Part shown: positions 33,490 through 45,669 of the stretch, in pieces
Numbering within the stretch: position 1 is the first letter of the stretch
Layout of the letters: every line of letters begins with the position of its first letter
From: Castanea sativa
Taxonomy: Eukaryota > Streptophyta > Magnoliopsida > Fagales > Fagaceae
Direction of reading: 5' to 3'
Assembly: GCF_040712315.1 (NCBI RefSeq)
Contig: NC_134013.1
Coordinates: 45,451,001-45,515,000 of the forward strand
DNA: 64,000 bases
Program-made: the position numbers and the translations under genes
Notes under the pieces: generated by a model
The model's input: the letters and a program-made list of their open reading frames with translations, nothing else
Database searches by the model: none
Told to the model about the DNA's origin: nothing

Positions 33490-34375
33490 ATCTAGGTTGA
33501 TTGGGTGAAGCATCTCTTCCCCATCCAAATCTGTAATTCTTGTAGCACCTCCTGACATGATTTTCGTGATAATAAAAGGCCCAGCCTATCTTGGCTTCAT
33601 CTTTCCTCTTAGATTGAAAGTCTTGTCTCTAAGTACCTTTAGGACTAGATCTCCTTCCTTATGGTTTCTAGGCTTCACCTTTTCGTTAAATACTCTAGCA
33701 TTCCTCTTTTGATAACCCTGTGCTTGGTATTGTGCTCTAGTTCTCTTTCTAACTATCAAAGCCAACTATTCTCATCCATTCTTCTTTTAGGACCCTGGTT
33801 TCTACCAGTCCCCTAAAAGATTGTATTTCCACCTCAACGCAAAGCACTGCTTCACTCTTATTTCCATCTTGGCTAGGACATTCTTGATATTCTTATTGGT
33901 TGCTTCTATGGCCCCATTGGTCTGTGGTCGGTATGGTGAGGACTTGGCATGCTCAATGTTGTACAATTCCATGATCCAGTGAACTTCTCCTTCAAAGTGG
34001 GAACCATTATTCGAGATGATCTCTTGTGGTACCCCAAACTGACAAATGATGTTTTTCTCTATGAATCGAGATACATGCTTGGCTTTTAGTACAAAGTAGG
34101 AACTCGCCTCTACCCACTTGGTGAAGTAGTCAATCACCACTAGGATGAACTCGTGTCCATTTAAGGCCTTAGGGGCTATTCTTCCAATCACGTCTATGCT
34201 CACTGGGTGATACATGGTTCAAGGTTGCATGTGTTTGGCAGGCGTGACAACTCTTCACTAAGTCCATACAATCAACTTCGATCGTATTCCAATAGTATCC
34301 CATACTCAAAATCTTTTTTGCTAACATCCTCCCATTCATGTGGTGATCACAAATCCCTTGATGAATTTCTCTCAT
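33490..34375 (-). pseudogene. E-a integrase
   Basis: Zinc-binding part: EIHQGICDHHMNGRMLAKKI and SCHACQTHA. Core: PVSIDVIGRIAPKALNGHEF (first Asp), VVIDYFTKWVEASS, then IISNNGSHFEG where the family has SDNG, so the second catalytic Asp is Asn, and NGAIEATNKNIKNVLAKMEI (Glu present). The C-terminal part in pieces at 33490-33800 includes GDLVLKVLRDKTFN and GKMKPRWAGPFII. Stops and shifts separate these parts. Confidence 0.8.
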
Positions 34376-35634
34376 AACTCTCTCGACTTCTTCTTTCTTT
34401 AGACAACAAAGGTGTATACCATCATAGGACCTTCTATAGAGCTAACCCCCACATAGCCAAAACTGAAGACAATGCATTCTCCTTGCGCACCAACATATAG
34501 CTCTATTCAATCTCTAAGAGTCACGTCCATACTCCTTCAGGTATTTCAACCATTAAGGCTAAAGTAGTCAAGGCATCTGCAAACTGGTATGATATTGTAT
34601 TCAATCTTGTCAAAATTTTTGGCCAAATCCTCTAAATATTGCTGATAAGGCTTCAAGTGTTCTTCTTTCACCATCCATAATCTTTATGCTTGGGCTAAGA
34701 CCAAAGTTGAATATCCAAAAAGTTCTGCCTCCTTTACCCATAACTCTTGAAGAACTTCCATTTTGGCAATACAAGCTTCATGTTGTTAGTTGCTTTGAAG
34801 TTCAACTTGACTACCAAAGGTATGTGAGATCCATTGGGCGTTATCAAAAGTATTCATATCCCATTTCCATATTGGTTAGCTCCATCAAAATACATCTTCC
34901 ATGCCCTTAGTTCAATATCCAAAATATCCTCATCTGGGAAATCTTCTTTACCATTTTCTCTTTCCATAGTGCTTTCGGCATAAAAATGTGACATGACACT
35001 TCCTTTGATGGTTTTTCTAGCCATATATTTTAAATCAAATTCTGCCAATAGAATCAATCATCTCAATAACCTTCCACTTAAGTAGCTTCTCAAACAAATA
35101 CTTCAATGGGTCCATTTTGTCTACTATCCATATCTGAAAAGGTAGGATGATCTGTCTCAATTTTTGCACGGCCCACACAAGAGCAAAACATGACTTTTCT
35201 ATGGATGTGCATCTAGACTCATAATCATGGAACCTCTTTCTCAAGTAGTATACATCTCTCTCATTTTTATCACCATCCTCTTGTGCAAGCATACTTCCAA
35301 CTGCATTCTCTATGATCAAGAGATAAGGGAGTAGTGGCTTTCCATGCCTCAGGAGCACTAAGATGGGTGGATGGAGAAGGTATTCCTTGATAAGTTCAAA
35401 GGCTTTCTAACACTTATTGTTCCATGTATGAGGCTCATTCTTCCTTAAGTGCTTAAAGATGGGTTCACAAGTGAAGGTGAGCTTGGCAATGAATTGGCTG
35501 ATGTACTGTAGTTGGCCTAAGAATCCTACTCTTGGGTGGAGGCATATCCTTTTGATCTTTGATGGGTTAACCTCTATCCTTCTATCAATTACCAAAAAGC
35601 CTAGCAATTTCCAACAATTACTCCAAAGGTTCAT
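34376..35634 (-). pseudogene. E-a RT end, RNase H and second RNase H
   Basis: From right to left: LLGFLVIDRRIEVNPSKIKR and GFLGQLQYISQFIAKLTFTC (RT thumb), GSMLAQEDGDKNERDVYYL and YESRCTSIEKSCFALVWAVQ (RNase H), and WKMYFDGANQYGNGI (first Asp motif of the second, archaeal-type RNase H). The rest of the second RNase H, 34376-34850, is broken by stops but keeps an ATNN-like piece. The tandem RNase H is a Tat feature. Confidence 0.75.
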
Positions 35635-36700
35635 TTTAATGGGTTCAATCTTAGTCTATACTCCTTGATCCTCTCGAACAATTTCCTCAAATTAGCTATA
35701 TGGAATTCTCTATCTTTGGACTTCATAATCATGTCATCAACATATACCTCAACTTCGTTGTGCATCATGTCATGTAACAAGGCTATAGCCATTCTTTGAT
35801 AGGTCGCACCTGCATTCTTGCGCCCAAATAATCACCATATAACAATAGATCCCCCATTCTGTGGTGAAGGTGGTCTTCGTCATGTCCTTAGGAGTCATCT
35901 TGATTTTGTTATATCCTAGGAAACCATCCATAAAGGACATCAAGGAACTACCGGTGATGCTATCCACTAAGACATCTATGTGAGGAAGAGGGAAATTTTC
36001 CTTAGGACAAGCCTTGTTTAGGTCTTTAAAATCCACACACATCCTTACTTTTACATCCTTCTTAGGTATAGACACAACAGTGGCTATTCACTTGGCTTTG
36101 TGCACATGTTTAATGAATCCTACTTTCAACTGTTTTGTGACCTCTTCCTTAATCATAAAAAGCCACTTGGTTCTCATACGCCTCAACTTCTGCTTAATGG
36201 GTACCATGTGAGCATGGGTATTAATGTGGTGTTAGGCTATCTCGGGATCAATGTCGGGGAGATCTTCATAGGACCACGCAAACACCTCTAGGAATTTTGT
36301 GAGAAGTTCTTGAAGATCTTTTCTTTCTTTTTTTACTTAGGGTTGAGCCAAGTTTAATTAAGCGTGGATTCTCATTATTGCCTAAATCAAGAGTTTCAAA
36401 AGTTGGTTCCGTAGGTTTAATTTTCCTTTTCAATTTTTTATTAATTTCATTTTCAAATTTATTAAAATCATTTTAGTGTAGAATTTCAATATTATGGAAC
36501 ACATCAAAATAAGTCTAATCAGAATTCATATTATTAAAAATGTTGAAAAGCACATCTAAACTTGCATTACAAAATTCATTTCCCATATTCTTAGAAAACC
36601 CAACCCAAGTCCAATTGCTAAGTTGCCCATCAGTAGGCACAATAATTTTTGTCCTTTTGTCCTTAGGCAATGTTGCCTCCTTCCTCACTCTCTACTTTGA
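35635..36700 (-). pseudogene. E-a protease-RT linker and RT core
   Basis: The RT core is MSIPKKDVKVRMCVDFKDLN, ACPKENFPLPHIDVLVDSIT, SFMDGFLGYNKIKMTPKDM and TTEWGIYCYM. The catalytic YVDDM-like stretch on the left (35730-35760) is readable only in another frame. The upstream linker includes KEEAAAPHIRIWEPLKDEDW and a frame-shifted stretch that ends in a leader typical of this lineage. Multiple stops occur at 36075-36650. Confidence 0.75.
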
Positions 36701-36933
36701 AAAGAATCTGTAGCTCCACAGACCAATCTTCATCTTTCAAGGGCTCCCAAATACGTATGTGTGGTGCAGCAGCTTCCTCCTTAAAGGAAATAGGAGTACT
36801 TCTCAGCTGAGTGGACCAGGGTAGAGAAAAGATGTTGTCGCCACCTAGATTAGGTTTAGGAACCATAAAATAGTGCACTTACATGGAAGGACTAATCTTA
36901 CTACCAAAGTATGGTTTCGGAGTTTAGGTTATG

Positions 36934-37893
36934 TGTTGGGAAATTTAGACCTCAGTTTATGGCATTAACAAGCTTTAAACCCAAGTTGTTAATTAGATTT
37001 ATTATGAATAAACCTTGTTAAAAAAAATAAACATCAATATCATGTCAAAATCATGCACAGTGAAAAAGTAAATATGACAAGATATGATGACCTAGTAAAA
37101 AACCAATGAAACAAACTAGTTTCGTAGTAAAAAACCTAGGGAGAAACCTTCCCGAAAAGCAATCCACTATAATAAAGAGAAGTTTTAGATCTAGTACAAA
37201 ACCTTTGTCCCTAGACTCTACAATCCTCGTAGATGAACTTACAACAGAACCTTCTACCGCTTCAGATCCTTTGAACTCTTCAATATATAAACATCACCCT
37301 TTTGCACAAATTCTAGTATGTGACTAACCAATGATGCATAGATCCCAGTACATGACTAACTCCAGCAATTTGAAGAAGATTAAGTTGGCTGCAATGTTCT
37401 TCACTTCATTAACAATGAAGATCAAGAAGTACTTAGTTATAAAACCCTAAGGTGCAAAAGATGCAGTAACTTCTTTCAGAGAGAATAAGGCACTCGGTCA
37501 CTTTTTCATATGTTCTCTATGTGCATACCTACTGTGATAGCCTTTAAAATAAGCCTTATATATGTCTTGGATTATGAGAAAAGAAATCCTACACAAGTAT
37601 TTTAGCTTGGGCCGAAAATCAAATCTGGAAATTCTGATTTCGTAGATCTCGACAGATTCAACTTCTATCAAGATTTCTTCATTAAGTCTCGATCGATAGG
37701 CTTTTGTCGAGATATCTATCGAGCTTTAATGAACAGCTTTTCTGCACTTGTTTCTTGGTCCAATCTTCATGGTTTTAATACTTGGCTTGAACGACATGTT
37801 TTCTTGAAGTACTAAACCCACCTAGATCTATCCAATTACAAGTAAAGTATGTTTGTCAAAGGATTAGCCAATTACATAAAATATGTCCTAACA
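36934..37893 (-). repeat. D 3' LTR
   Basis: TGTTGGGAAATTTAGACC to GTCCTAACA on the + strand, 960 bp. It contains the tcgatag/tatcgag motif cluster at about 37640-37735. Confidence 0.9.
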
Positions 37894-37908
37894 ATCTCTC
37901 CCTTTGGC
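37894..37908 (-). other. Polypurine tract of D
   Basis: On the - strand GCCAAAGGGAGAT sits directly before the LTR start TGTTAGGACA. Confidence 0.75.
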
Positions 37909-40900
37909 AATCCATGACAAAACCACAACAAAAGAAATAATCATAAGAGAAGTCTTAAATCACTAAACTCATAATCACTTATTGAGTTACAAAATAAGTC
38001 TAACCTTACATAAACTTTTGAAAAACATTGCAAGAAGAGAGTTCATGGCATGGTAGACTTTCATAACCTGTCTTTTTGAAACACTATAACAAAAACTCAT
38101 CAAGTTATCATGTGTGAAACAGAAATAAAGATTGCATACATAAAGAAACATATGTATAAAAGAAAAGAAACAACACATGTAAAGATAGGTGAAGAAGACA
38201 TACATTATATATATATATATCAAAGATAAGCAAAATGTATGTAAAAATGGTCACAAGACCGGTGTACTTGAAGCTAAAAGAAGCTCCTAAAACAATAAGG
38301 AGGTAAACACTCCCCCTAACAAGATGAAACACAACTCCCCCTTACAATGGCATGTATTTCTCCCCCTAAAATGTAGAATCTTAAAAAGAAACCACATATT
38401 CTCCCCCTTTTTGTCATGATTGAAAAATGGTACAAGAAGCTATAAACTTCACCCGAGAAACATAAAGATGATCAAAGGGACAAAAGGAATCCATAAAAAT
38501 GCATGAATGTAATGAAATAAGATGCTATGGATGACAAGATAATAGAAAGATGCAAAACATGTGAAAAACAATGCATGCAAGAGGGTTTCGATAGATCAAG
38601 AAGCTGTAGAGTTGCTATCGAGAGAAAACCCAGAAATCTCAATGGATTGAGGATTTGTTGAGAATCTATCGGGCAGACAAAGAGCTTATAAATTTTCCTC
38701 GATGATTTGAGAAGCTGTCGAGGATTGGTTGAGATCACAAGAATGTTAGGGTTTGTTCCCTAAAATCCAATTTATTGGCATGTCATAAATAATTAAAATT
38801 TTTAATTATATAAGACTATTTATAAATGAACTAATGGGACATTATCATAGTCCATGAGATGCATTGTATGTGATTTAGTCACAGAAGACATAAATCACAA
38901 GTTCTTTGTAAACTCAAAATGTAGTTCGTAGTCGGTGATGAAATTGGGCGTTTCATCTGCTAAGACTATAACACATCAACTAAGATGATTTGTCTTAATC
39001 ATGGAAGTGAAGAATTCTAGTTGATGTGTTGATGTGTCTTAAGAGTTAAGACATATTGAACTGGACCACTGTGAGATTAATTATTCAATCAACAACTGTC
39101 ACCTGAATAATTAATCTCACGACTTCTAATTTCATAGACACTCAATCCTGAAAGGGTAGTGGACCTGATCATGAAATGTAGGTTACTTTGATATATCAAG
39201 AGTGAGATCTAATATTCATGGTCAAAAGCTTAGTATGTTGGGTAACCACACATAGTGTTGAGGGAATACATATTCTCAAGATGGAATCCATAATCTCTTT
39301 TGTAGAGACACGAAATATCCCCTTGAGATAAGTTTAATGGACTGCCTATTCAGGGCACCCACTTTAGTAAGGAGTTACTAAAGCTTATATTTATTGAAAT
39401 TGGATTTCAATAAATGTGAATAACTAAAAGATTAAATCGGGTACTCAAGGATAAAATAGTTGTTTACAAAGTGACAGTTCATTATGACTTTGTTCACTAT
39501 GGATATTTCATGTAGGGGTCAAATGATATTATTAGAGTCTTGAAATATAATTTATTAATAAGGCCTAGAGTGCAATTATATTTATATAATGGTATTAAAT
39601 ATAATTAATGGTAACTTTGGACGTGTCAAGAGTTGACAGAAAAGCCCAAGACCCATTGGAGCTAGTATCTTATGGCTCCCTTTTGGTCTTACTCCAAGCC
39701 ACACACTAAAACCCAATTGGAAAGGCCCAATAGGCCAGCCCAATTAAATAATCAGTTCGTTATAAAGGGAGAAACATACAAAATTTTTTATTGTAAAAAG
39801 AGAGACATCATTGTGAAATGGTGTGTATGTGTGAGTGAGGCCACTCAATTAGTCTCCCTTGGAAACTGATTGAGAGACCACACTTCTTGGGCATAAAGTG
39901 AAATTGGAGTGAAAATTAAAAGTGTTCCCAAGTACTTCTAATCTTTTTTTTTTTAATTTCACCGCACCAAGGTACGCTATCTTGTTCTTAAATTCTAAAA
40001 TTTACATTGTGCATGTTATCAATCATGAATGAAATAGATCTATGTTTATTGCTTCTGATGTGTGATTTGTATGAGATACAAAACCAGTTTTTTCCAACAA
40101 AGAATAAGGCTTGATAGAAACGATATCTGTCAAGGATGTGTCAAGGAGCTGTCAAGCTTGAAGAAAAGAGGTTTTTCAAGAAGGGAAAAACACATAGAGA
40201 TAAATGCATGAAACAAGCTACTCACTCAAACATCAAACCAACAAATTAAGCTCTTAAAACTCATCTCAACCAAGATGCAAAGCATATAGATCCAAAACAC
40301 ACACACATACTAAACAAGTCTAACCAATTTTATATTTCAAAAATAGGTTGAGACAGTTTAGTGAGCATATATTAACACATGTATCCCTTGTGATGGCTAA
40401 ATCACATTGTACTTGCATATGTATCAAGAGTAGCAAAGAGTATGCATGTTGTGTGTGAAAACATAGCAGGAGTACATAAGTATCTCATATTATGATGATT
40501 TGAGATATGAGAAAATCAAATACACTCACACACAATCATAACTGCTTGATGGGGACTATCACCTTCAAGGTACATCCTATAACTACAATATCTCCTAAAA
40601 CACGCTTGCAATCATATTTAAAAGCATTTTGATTCTTTTTGCTTTTGATTTTTCTTTGCATATTTTTTTTTGAACATATCATGCATGGGCATATATAAAG
40701 AGAGAGAAAATACCCAATTATGTAAGCCATAAAACATCACAATTTTGCTACGCTGAAGCACACAGATGTTATACACGATTGGCAAGCTTTAGTGGTGAGA
40801 TGGTTATTTATACCTTTCTCTTAGAATTTTCTAGTCCTTCCCGTCAAAAAGAATGATATGAGTATTAAGTGTAAAAGAGACAAACTTAATCGAACTCATC

Positions 40901-41424
40901 ACAAACATGAGCCACAAAGCTCACTTGCTTAGCTGTGCATTAAAGTGCTCATCTAAGTTACAAGAGATACAAAGTTTAGAAAATTTTGTTTCAATGGCCA
41001 TCCAAGGTACACAAGTACCAATATACACAAACACACACTATTTTTGTATTTTTTCTGATTTTTATTTTTAATTTTGAAAACAAAACAAAATAAAAACTAA
41101 ACAACTAAACAAAAACAGACAAAAAATATGAAAGCATGATTCCAAAAACAGATAAGAAATCAAGCAAGAAAGTCCTACTTTATATAGAAAGAATTAAAGT
41201 AGAGGACATATAGAAAAAGACAATTAAGTCTAAGGCTCCTTTCACACTCATACAGCATGAGTTTTTAGCCATGAAGATGAAAAGACACATGTCCTAGTAT
41301 GTCTACTAAAGGACATGGAAGAAATAGAATTATCTTGAAATTGAGTTAAAAAGCTTAAAACTTTTAATAACTCTTCAAACAAAGGTGTAATTCCTTGAAA
41401 GGAAACCTGTGACCGTTTGGGCAC
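37909..41424 (-). other. Non-coding 3' interior of D (excluding the nested B LTR)
   Basis: No coding region. Between 38300 and 38415 the - strand has at least four GGGGGAG-type purine tracts. At 38583-38735 and 40105-40165 it repeats motifs of the LTR cluster (tcgatag, ctatcgag, ctgtcgag, ctgtcaag). The part 40170-41424 holds no feature I recognise. Confidence 0.6.
38744..40099 (+). mobile_element. B-family solo LTR, subfamily B-III
   Basis: It starts TGTTAGGGTTTGTTCCC and ends GTTTTTTCCAACA, 1356 bp, with the perfect duplication AAGAA (38739-38743 and 40100-40104). Its first 100 bases match the terminal part of the LTR at 44028-45472 and differ from the other B LTRs. Confidence 0.9.
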
Positions 41425-42953
41425 TTACTTTTGAGGATACAACTTAAAGCAATTAGGACGAATGTGTCTAGAAACACCACAATGGTGACAAACATGAGTA
41501 GTTTTAGGACTACAAAACTTTCTAAAGTGAGGTCTAACAAAGGATTTAGAATTAGAAAAATCGGTTATGGATTTCATACCAAAGGAGTCAACATATCTTA
41601 AGCCAGCCTTATCAAAACTAGGCTTTTGAGCACTCAGGACCTCATCAAGCTTTGCACTAGACATCCTCTCTATTTAAGTTCTAGCTTGACTAAGGTCAAC
41701 CTCGAGATTCTTGACCTTCTCTTCTAATGAGGTGTTCTCCATAAGAACAGTCTCAACTAACCTTGTAGTCTCATCTAGTTTGACTAACAATTCAGATTTT
41801 TCAATTTTTACCTAATTAAGTTCTTTTCTACAAAGATGAGAAGTCTTTTCAGATTTTATAAATTTAGTGCATAGCTTATCATAGGCTTCCTGAATGGTCA
41901 ACTTCTTAGGTACTTCATCATCAGAAGAATCCTCATTGTCGCCAGCACTCTCCATAATCACCTTATTGGTTGTGACAACAAAATTCATAAAGTGACCACA
42001 TTCATCCACATACTCATTAGAAGAGCCATTCTCAATATCACTCAAGGTAACAACCAACCCTTTATCTTTTGACTTCTTGGTGTTTTTCTTTATAAGGTAG
42101 TTTAGGCACTCTATCTTCATATGACCAAAACCTTTGCACTCATGGCATTGGATGAGGGGTTTATCTTTCCCTTCCTAGAGGATTTAGATTTCCTAGGAGG
42201 TTTGTCCTTATCCTTTTTCCTATATTGAAGAAGCTTGATAATTTCATTAGCTATGAAAGTTGGATCCTCATCCTCATCCTCATCTTCATCCTCATCTTCA
42301 TCTTCATCTTTAAAGTCATCAATCTCTTCCTCTATACTCTTAAGAGCCAAGTTTTTACTCTTTCCCCCTTTTCCCATTAAACCTAATCCCATCTCATAGG
42401 TTTGAAGGTTCCCTACAAGCTTGGTCAAAGGAATTTGATCAATGTCCTCCACTTCTTCAATGGCAGTGATCTTGGTATGGAATCTTTCAAGTAAGAACCT
42501 AAGGATTTTCCTAACAATTTTGGATTATGCTATATATCCTTGAGTTTACCATAGAACTCATCAAAGGTCTCATCCTCCTCCACCCTTATTTCTTCAAAAC
42601 TACTAGTGAGTCTTTGAAGCTTCACAACCTTTACTGCCTTGGTACCTTCATAGGTGGTCTCAAGGATGGTCTATGCTTCCTTGTCAACTTCCGTGGATGA
42701 TATTTTCTTGAATTCCTCATTGGTCACCCCACAAAACAAAGCATTCAAGGCCCTACTGTTGAAATTTTCCGCTTTGATTGTTGCTTCATCCCAATCCACC
42801 GGCACTTCATTTGGCTTAATCTAGCCAACTTCAATAGCTTGCCATACTTTTTCACCTAAAGCCAGCAAAGAAAGCTTTCATACGAACTTTTTTGTATGCA
42901 TAATTAGTGCCATCAAATAAAGGAGGAATCAAAAGAGATTGTCCACAATCCAT
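41425..42953 (-). pseudogene. Gag of D, with two zinc knuckles
   Basis: The start MDCGQSLLIPPLFDGTNYA parallels the gag start of element A. The N-terminal part has several stops (42460-42890). A better part at 42117-42452 has LVGNLQTYEMGLG, the acidic run described below and a Lys-rich stretch. The first knuckle straddles a frame change near 42120-42150. The second, CHHCGVSRHIRPNC, is at about 41452-41494, with one residue different from the usual Gly before His. Open length is lost in at least five places. Confidence 0.75.
42268..42312 (-). repeat. Codon repeat for Glu-Asp in D gag
   Basis: A run of about eight alternating Asp and Glu codons (GAT/GAG-GAC/GAA on the - strand). It is a trinucleotide-based expansion inside the gag linker. 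Confidence 0.8.
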
Positions 42954-43007
42954 GACAACGGGGATCAAGGATCACACTCAAGAAATTAATCCAATCAGAG
43001 TGTACCT

Positions 43008-43019
43008 GCTCTGATACCA
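43008..43019 (-). other. Primer-binding site of D
   Basis: On the - strand TGGTATCAGAGC, a perfect match to the common plant Copia site complementary to initiator tRNA-Met, two bases after the LTR end. Confidence 0.9.
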
Positions 43020-43021
43020 CT

Positions 43022-43947
43022 TGTTGGGAAATTTAGACCCCAGTTAATAGAATTAACAAGTTTTAAACCCAAGTTGTTAATTAGATTAATTATGAATAAA
43101 TCTTGTTAAAACAAACAAACATCAATATCATGCACATCGGAAAAGTAAATAAGACAAGATATGATAATCTAGGAAAACCAATGAAACAAACTAGTTTTGT
43201 AGTAAAAAACCTGGGGGGAAACTTTCCCGAAAAGCAATCCACTATAATAAAGAGAAATTTTAGATCTAGTACAAAACACGTAGATGAACTTACAGCAAAA
43301 ACCTTCTACCGCTTCAGAACCTCTGAACTCCTCAATATATGAATGCCACCCTTTTGGACAAATCCCAGTACGTGACTAACCAATGATGCATGGATCCCAA
43401 TACGTGACTAACTCTAGCAACTTAAAGAAGATGTTGTTGGTTGCAAAGTTCTTCACTTCATTAACAATGAAGATCAAGAAGTACTTGGTTACGAAACCCT
43501 GAGGCGAAAAAGACGCAGTAACTTCTTTCAAAGAGAATAAGGCACTCGATCACTTTTTCTTCTGTTCTCTATGTGCATACCCACTGTGATGGCCTTTAAA
43601 ATAAGCCTTTTATATGTCTAGGGTTGTGAGAAAAGAAACCTTACACAAATATTTCAGCATGGGCAAAAAATCAAATCTGAAAAATCAGATTTTGTAGATC
43701 TTGACAGATTCAGCATCTGTCGAGCTTTCTCTATTAAGTCTTGATAGATAGGCTTCTATCGAGGTATCTATCAAGCTTTAATGAACAACTTTTCTGCACT
43801 TGTTTTTTGGTCCAATCTTCATGGCTTTAGTAATTGGCTTGAATAACATGTTTTCTTGAAGTACTAAACTCATCTTAGATCTATCCAATTATAAGTAAAG
43901 TCTGTTTTGTCAAAGGATTAGTTAATTACATAAAATATGTCCTAACA
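43022..43947 (-). repeat. D 5' LTR
   Basis: TGTTGGGAAATTTAGACCCC to GTCCTAACA on the + strand, 926 bp. It is close to the 3' LTR but has small deletions (for example near 43275) and many single changes. Confidence 0.9.
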
Positions 43948-44027
43948 TTATAAATGGGAAGGTGTTAGGCACCCAACTTCACCCGACCTATGGGTTGGCT
44001 TCTAATCATTGTGTCTTGCATCTTAAT

Positions 44028-45472
44028 TGTTGGAAAAATACATGGAAAATACTTGTTTGTATCTCATACAAAACATGCGCAGCGGAAAAATTAACAAATT
44101 TACTTCATTCGCAATTGATAACATGTACTATATAAGTTTCAGAATTAGAGAACAAGAAAGCGTACCTTGGTGTGGTGAAATTCAAAACCAAAGATCAGAA
44201 GCACTTGGGAAGACTTTTAATCTTCACTCCAATTCCACTTAATACCCAAGATGTGTGGTCTCTCAATCAGTTTCCAATGAGAGAATAGGAAAGTGTCCAA
44301 CACTCATATACTCACCATTTCAGAATGATGTCTCACACCACTTCACAATAGTGTTCATTCAATTCTCTATAGAAAAATCTGTATGTTTCTCCCTTTGTAT
44401 CTAACTGATTATCTAATTGGGCTGGCCTTTTGGGCCATTCCAATTGGGCTCTTGTGTGTGACTTGGAGTGGGACCAAAAGGGACCAATAAGACACTAGCT
44501 CCAATGGGCCTTGGGCTTTTCTATAAACTCTTGACAAGTCCAAAGTTACCATTAACTATATTTAATACCACTATATAAATATAGTTGCACTCTATGCCTT
44601 ATCTATAAATTATATCCCAAGACTTTATTATACATGCAACCCCTTCATAAAATATTTATAGTAATACAAAGTCATGGATGTAGACTGCCACTTTGTAAAT
44701 TACTACATCTTATCCTTGAGTACCCGGTTTAATCCTTCAAGTTATTCAATATATATTTACAAAATCCAATTTCATAAATATATACTTTAGTAACTCCTTA
44801 CTAAAGTGGTTGGGCCCAACTCTCTGAATAACCAAACCCATTAAACTTATCTTAAGGGAATATTTTGTATCTCCATTAAGAGACTATGAATTTCATCTTG
44901 AGAATACATGTTCCATCTACACTAAATGTGGTTGCCCAACATACTGAGGTTTTAACCGTTACTAATAGATCTCACTCTTGATATATCAAAGCAACCTACA
45001 TCTCATGATCAGGTCCATTATTCTCTCAGGATTTAGAGTTGATGTAAATAAAAGTCATGAGATTTGTTATTTACTTGACAGTCGTTAGGAGAAAAATAAA
45101 TCTCATAGCGATCCAATTCAATATGTCTTAACTCTTAAAACATATCAACATACCAACTAGAAATCTCCATTTCCATGATCAAGACAAATCATCTTAGTTG
45201 ATATATTATAGTCTTCGCAGATGAAACACCCAATTTCATCACCGACTATGAACTAAACTTCTGAGTTTACAAAGAACTTCTGAGTTTACAAAGAACTTCT
45301 GAGTTTACAAAGAACTTGTGATTTACGTCCTCTATGACTAAATCACATACAATGCATCTCATGGACTAAGATAATGTCCCGTTAGTTCATTTATAAATAG
45401 TCTCATATAATTACAAAATTTAATTATTTATAACATGCCAATAAATTGGATTTTAGGGCATAAACCCCAACA
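44028..45472 (-). mobile_element. B-family solo LTR, subfamily B-III
   Basis: It starts TGTTGGAAAAATACATGG and ends CATAAACCCCAACA, 1445 bp, with the perfect duplication TTAAT (44023-44027 and 45473-45477). It is inserted in the E-b 3' LTR. A 19-bp unit is triplicated at 45259-45315. Confidence 0.9.
45259..45315. repeat. 19-bp unit, three tandem copies
   Basis: ttctgagtttacaaagaac is repeated three times head to tail. The other B LTRs have it once. Confidence 0.9.
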
Positions 45473-45669
45473 TTAATCTCATTAAAGACTCATTCAATAT
45501 TGTTATCTATACCCACACATACGCTAGCATACATCTAGCAATCAACATGGCATCAATCATCCCAAAATCCTAACATACATATATCATAGCAACTCATATT
45601 AAACCTAGCATACATCTATCATGCATATCAAATCATTTCATCCAAGGCTGCCAACAAATAAGATATCAC

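Larger units (their letters stand above)
31421..36760 (-). mobile_element. E-a: Ogre-like Tat-lineage Gypsy element, truncated
   Basis: On the - strand: RT, RNase H, second RNase H and integrase, followed by a related LTR on the left (31421-32710). The RT wording (CVDFKDLNKACPKENFPLPH, SFMDGFLGYNKIKM) is that of the Ogre branch. Gag and the start of protease are not present; the next sequence on the right is an E-family LTR end that belongs to E-b. Confidence 0.75.
36934..43947 (-). mobile_element. D: gag-only Sirevirus-like element
   Basis: It has two similar LTRs, a textbook tRNA-Met primer site, a gag remnant with two zinc knuckles, a non-coding 3' interior with repeated purine tracts, and a polypurine tract. 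There is no pol. The flanking pentamers are TTATG (36929-36933) and TTATA (43948-43952), a target duplication with one change. It is inserted in the E-b 3' LTR and itself holds a B solo LTR. Confidence 0.85.

Noticed and set aside
36760..36933. E-family LTR end as the 5' LTR of E-a
   Set aside because: It adjoins the middle of pol with no primer-binding site or gag, so it fits better as the outer end of E-b.
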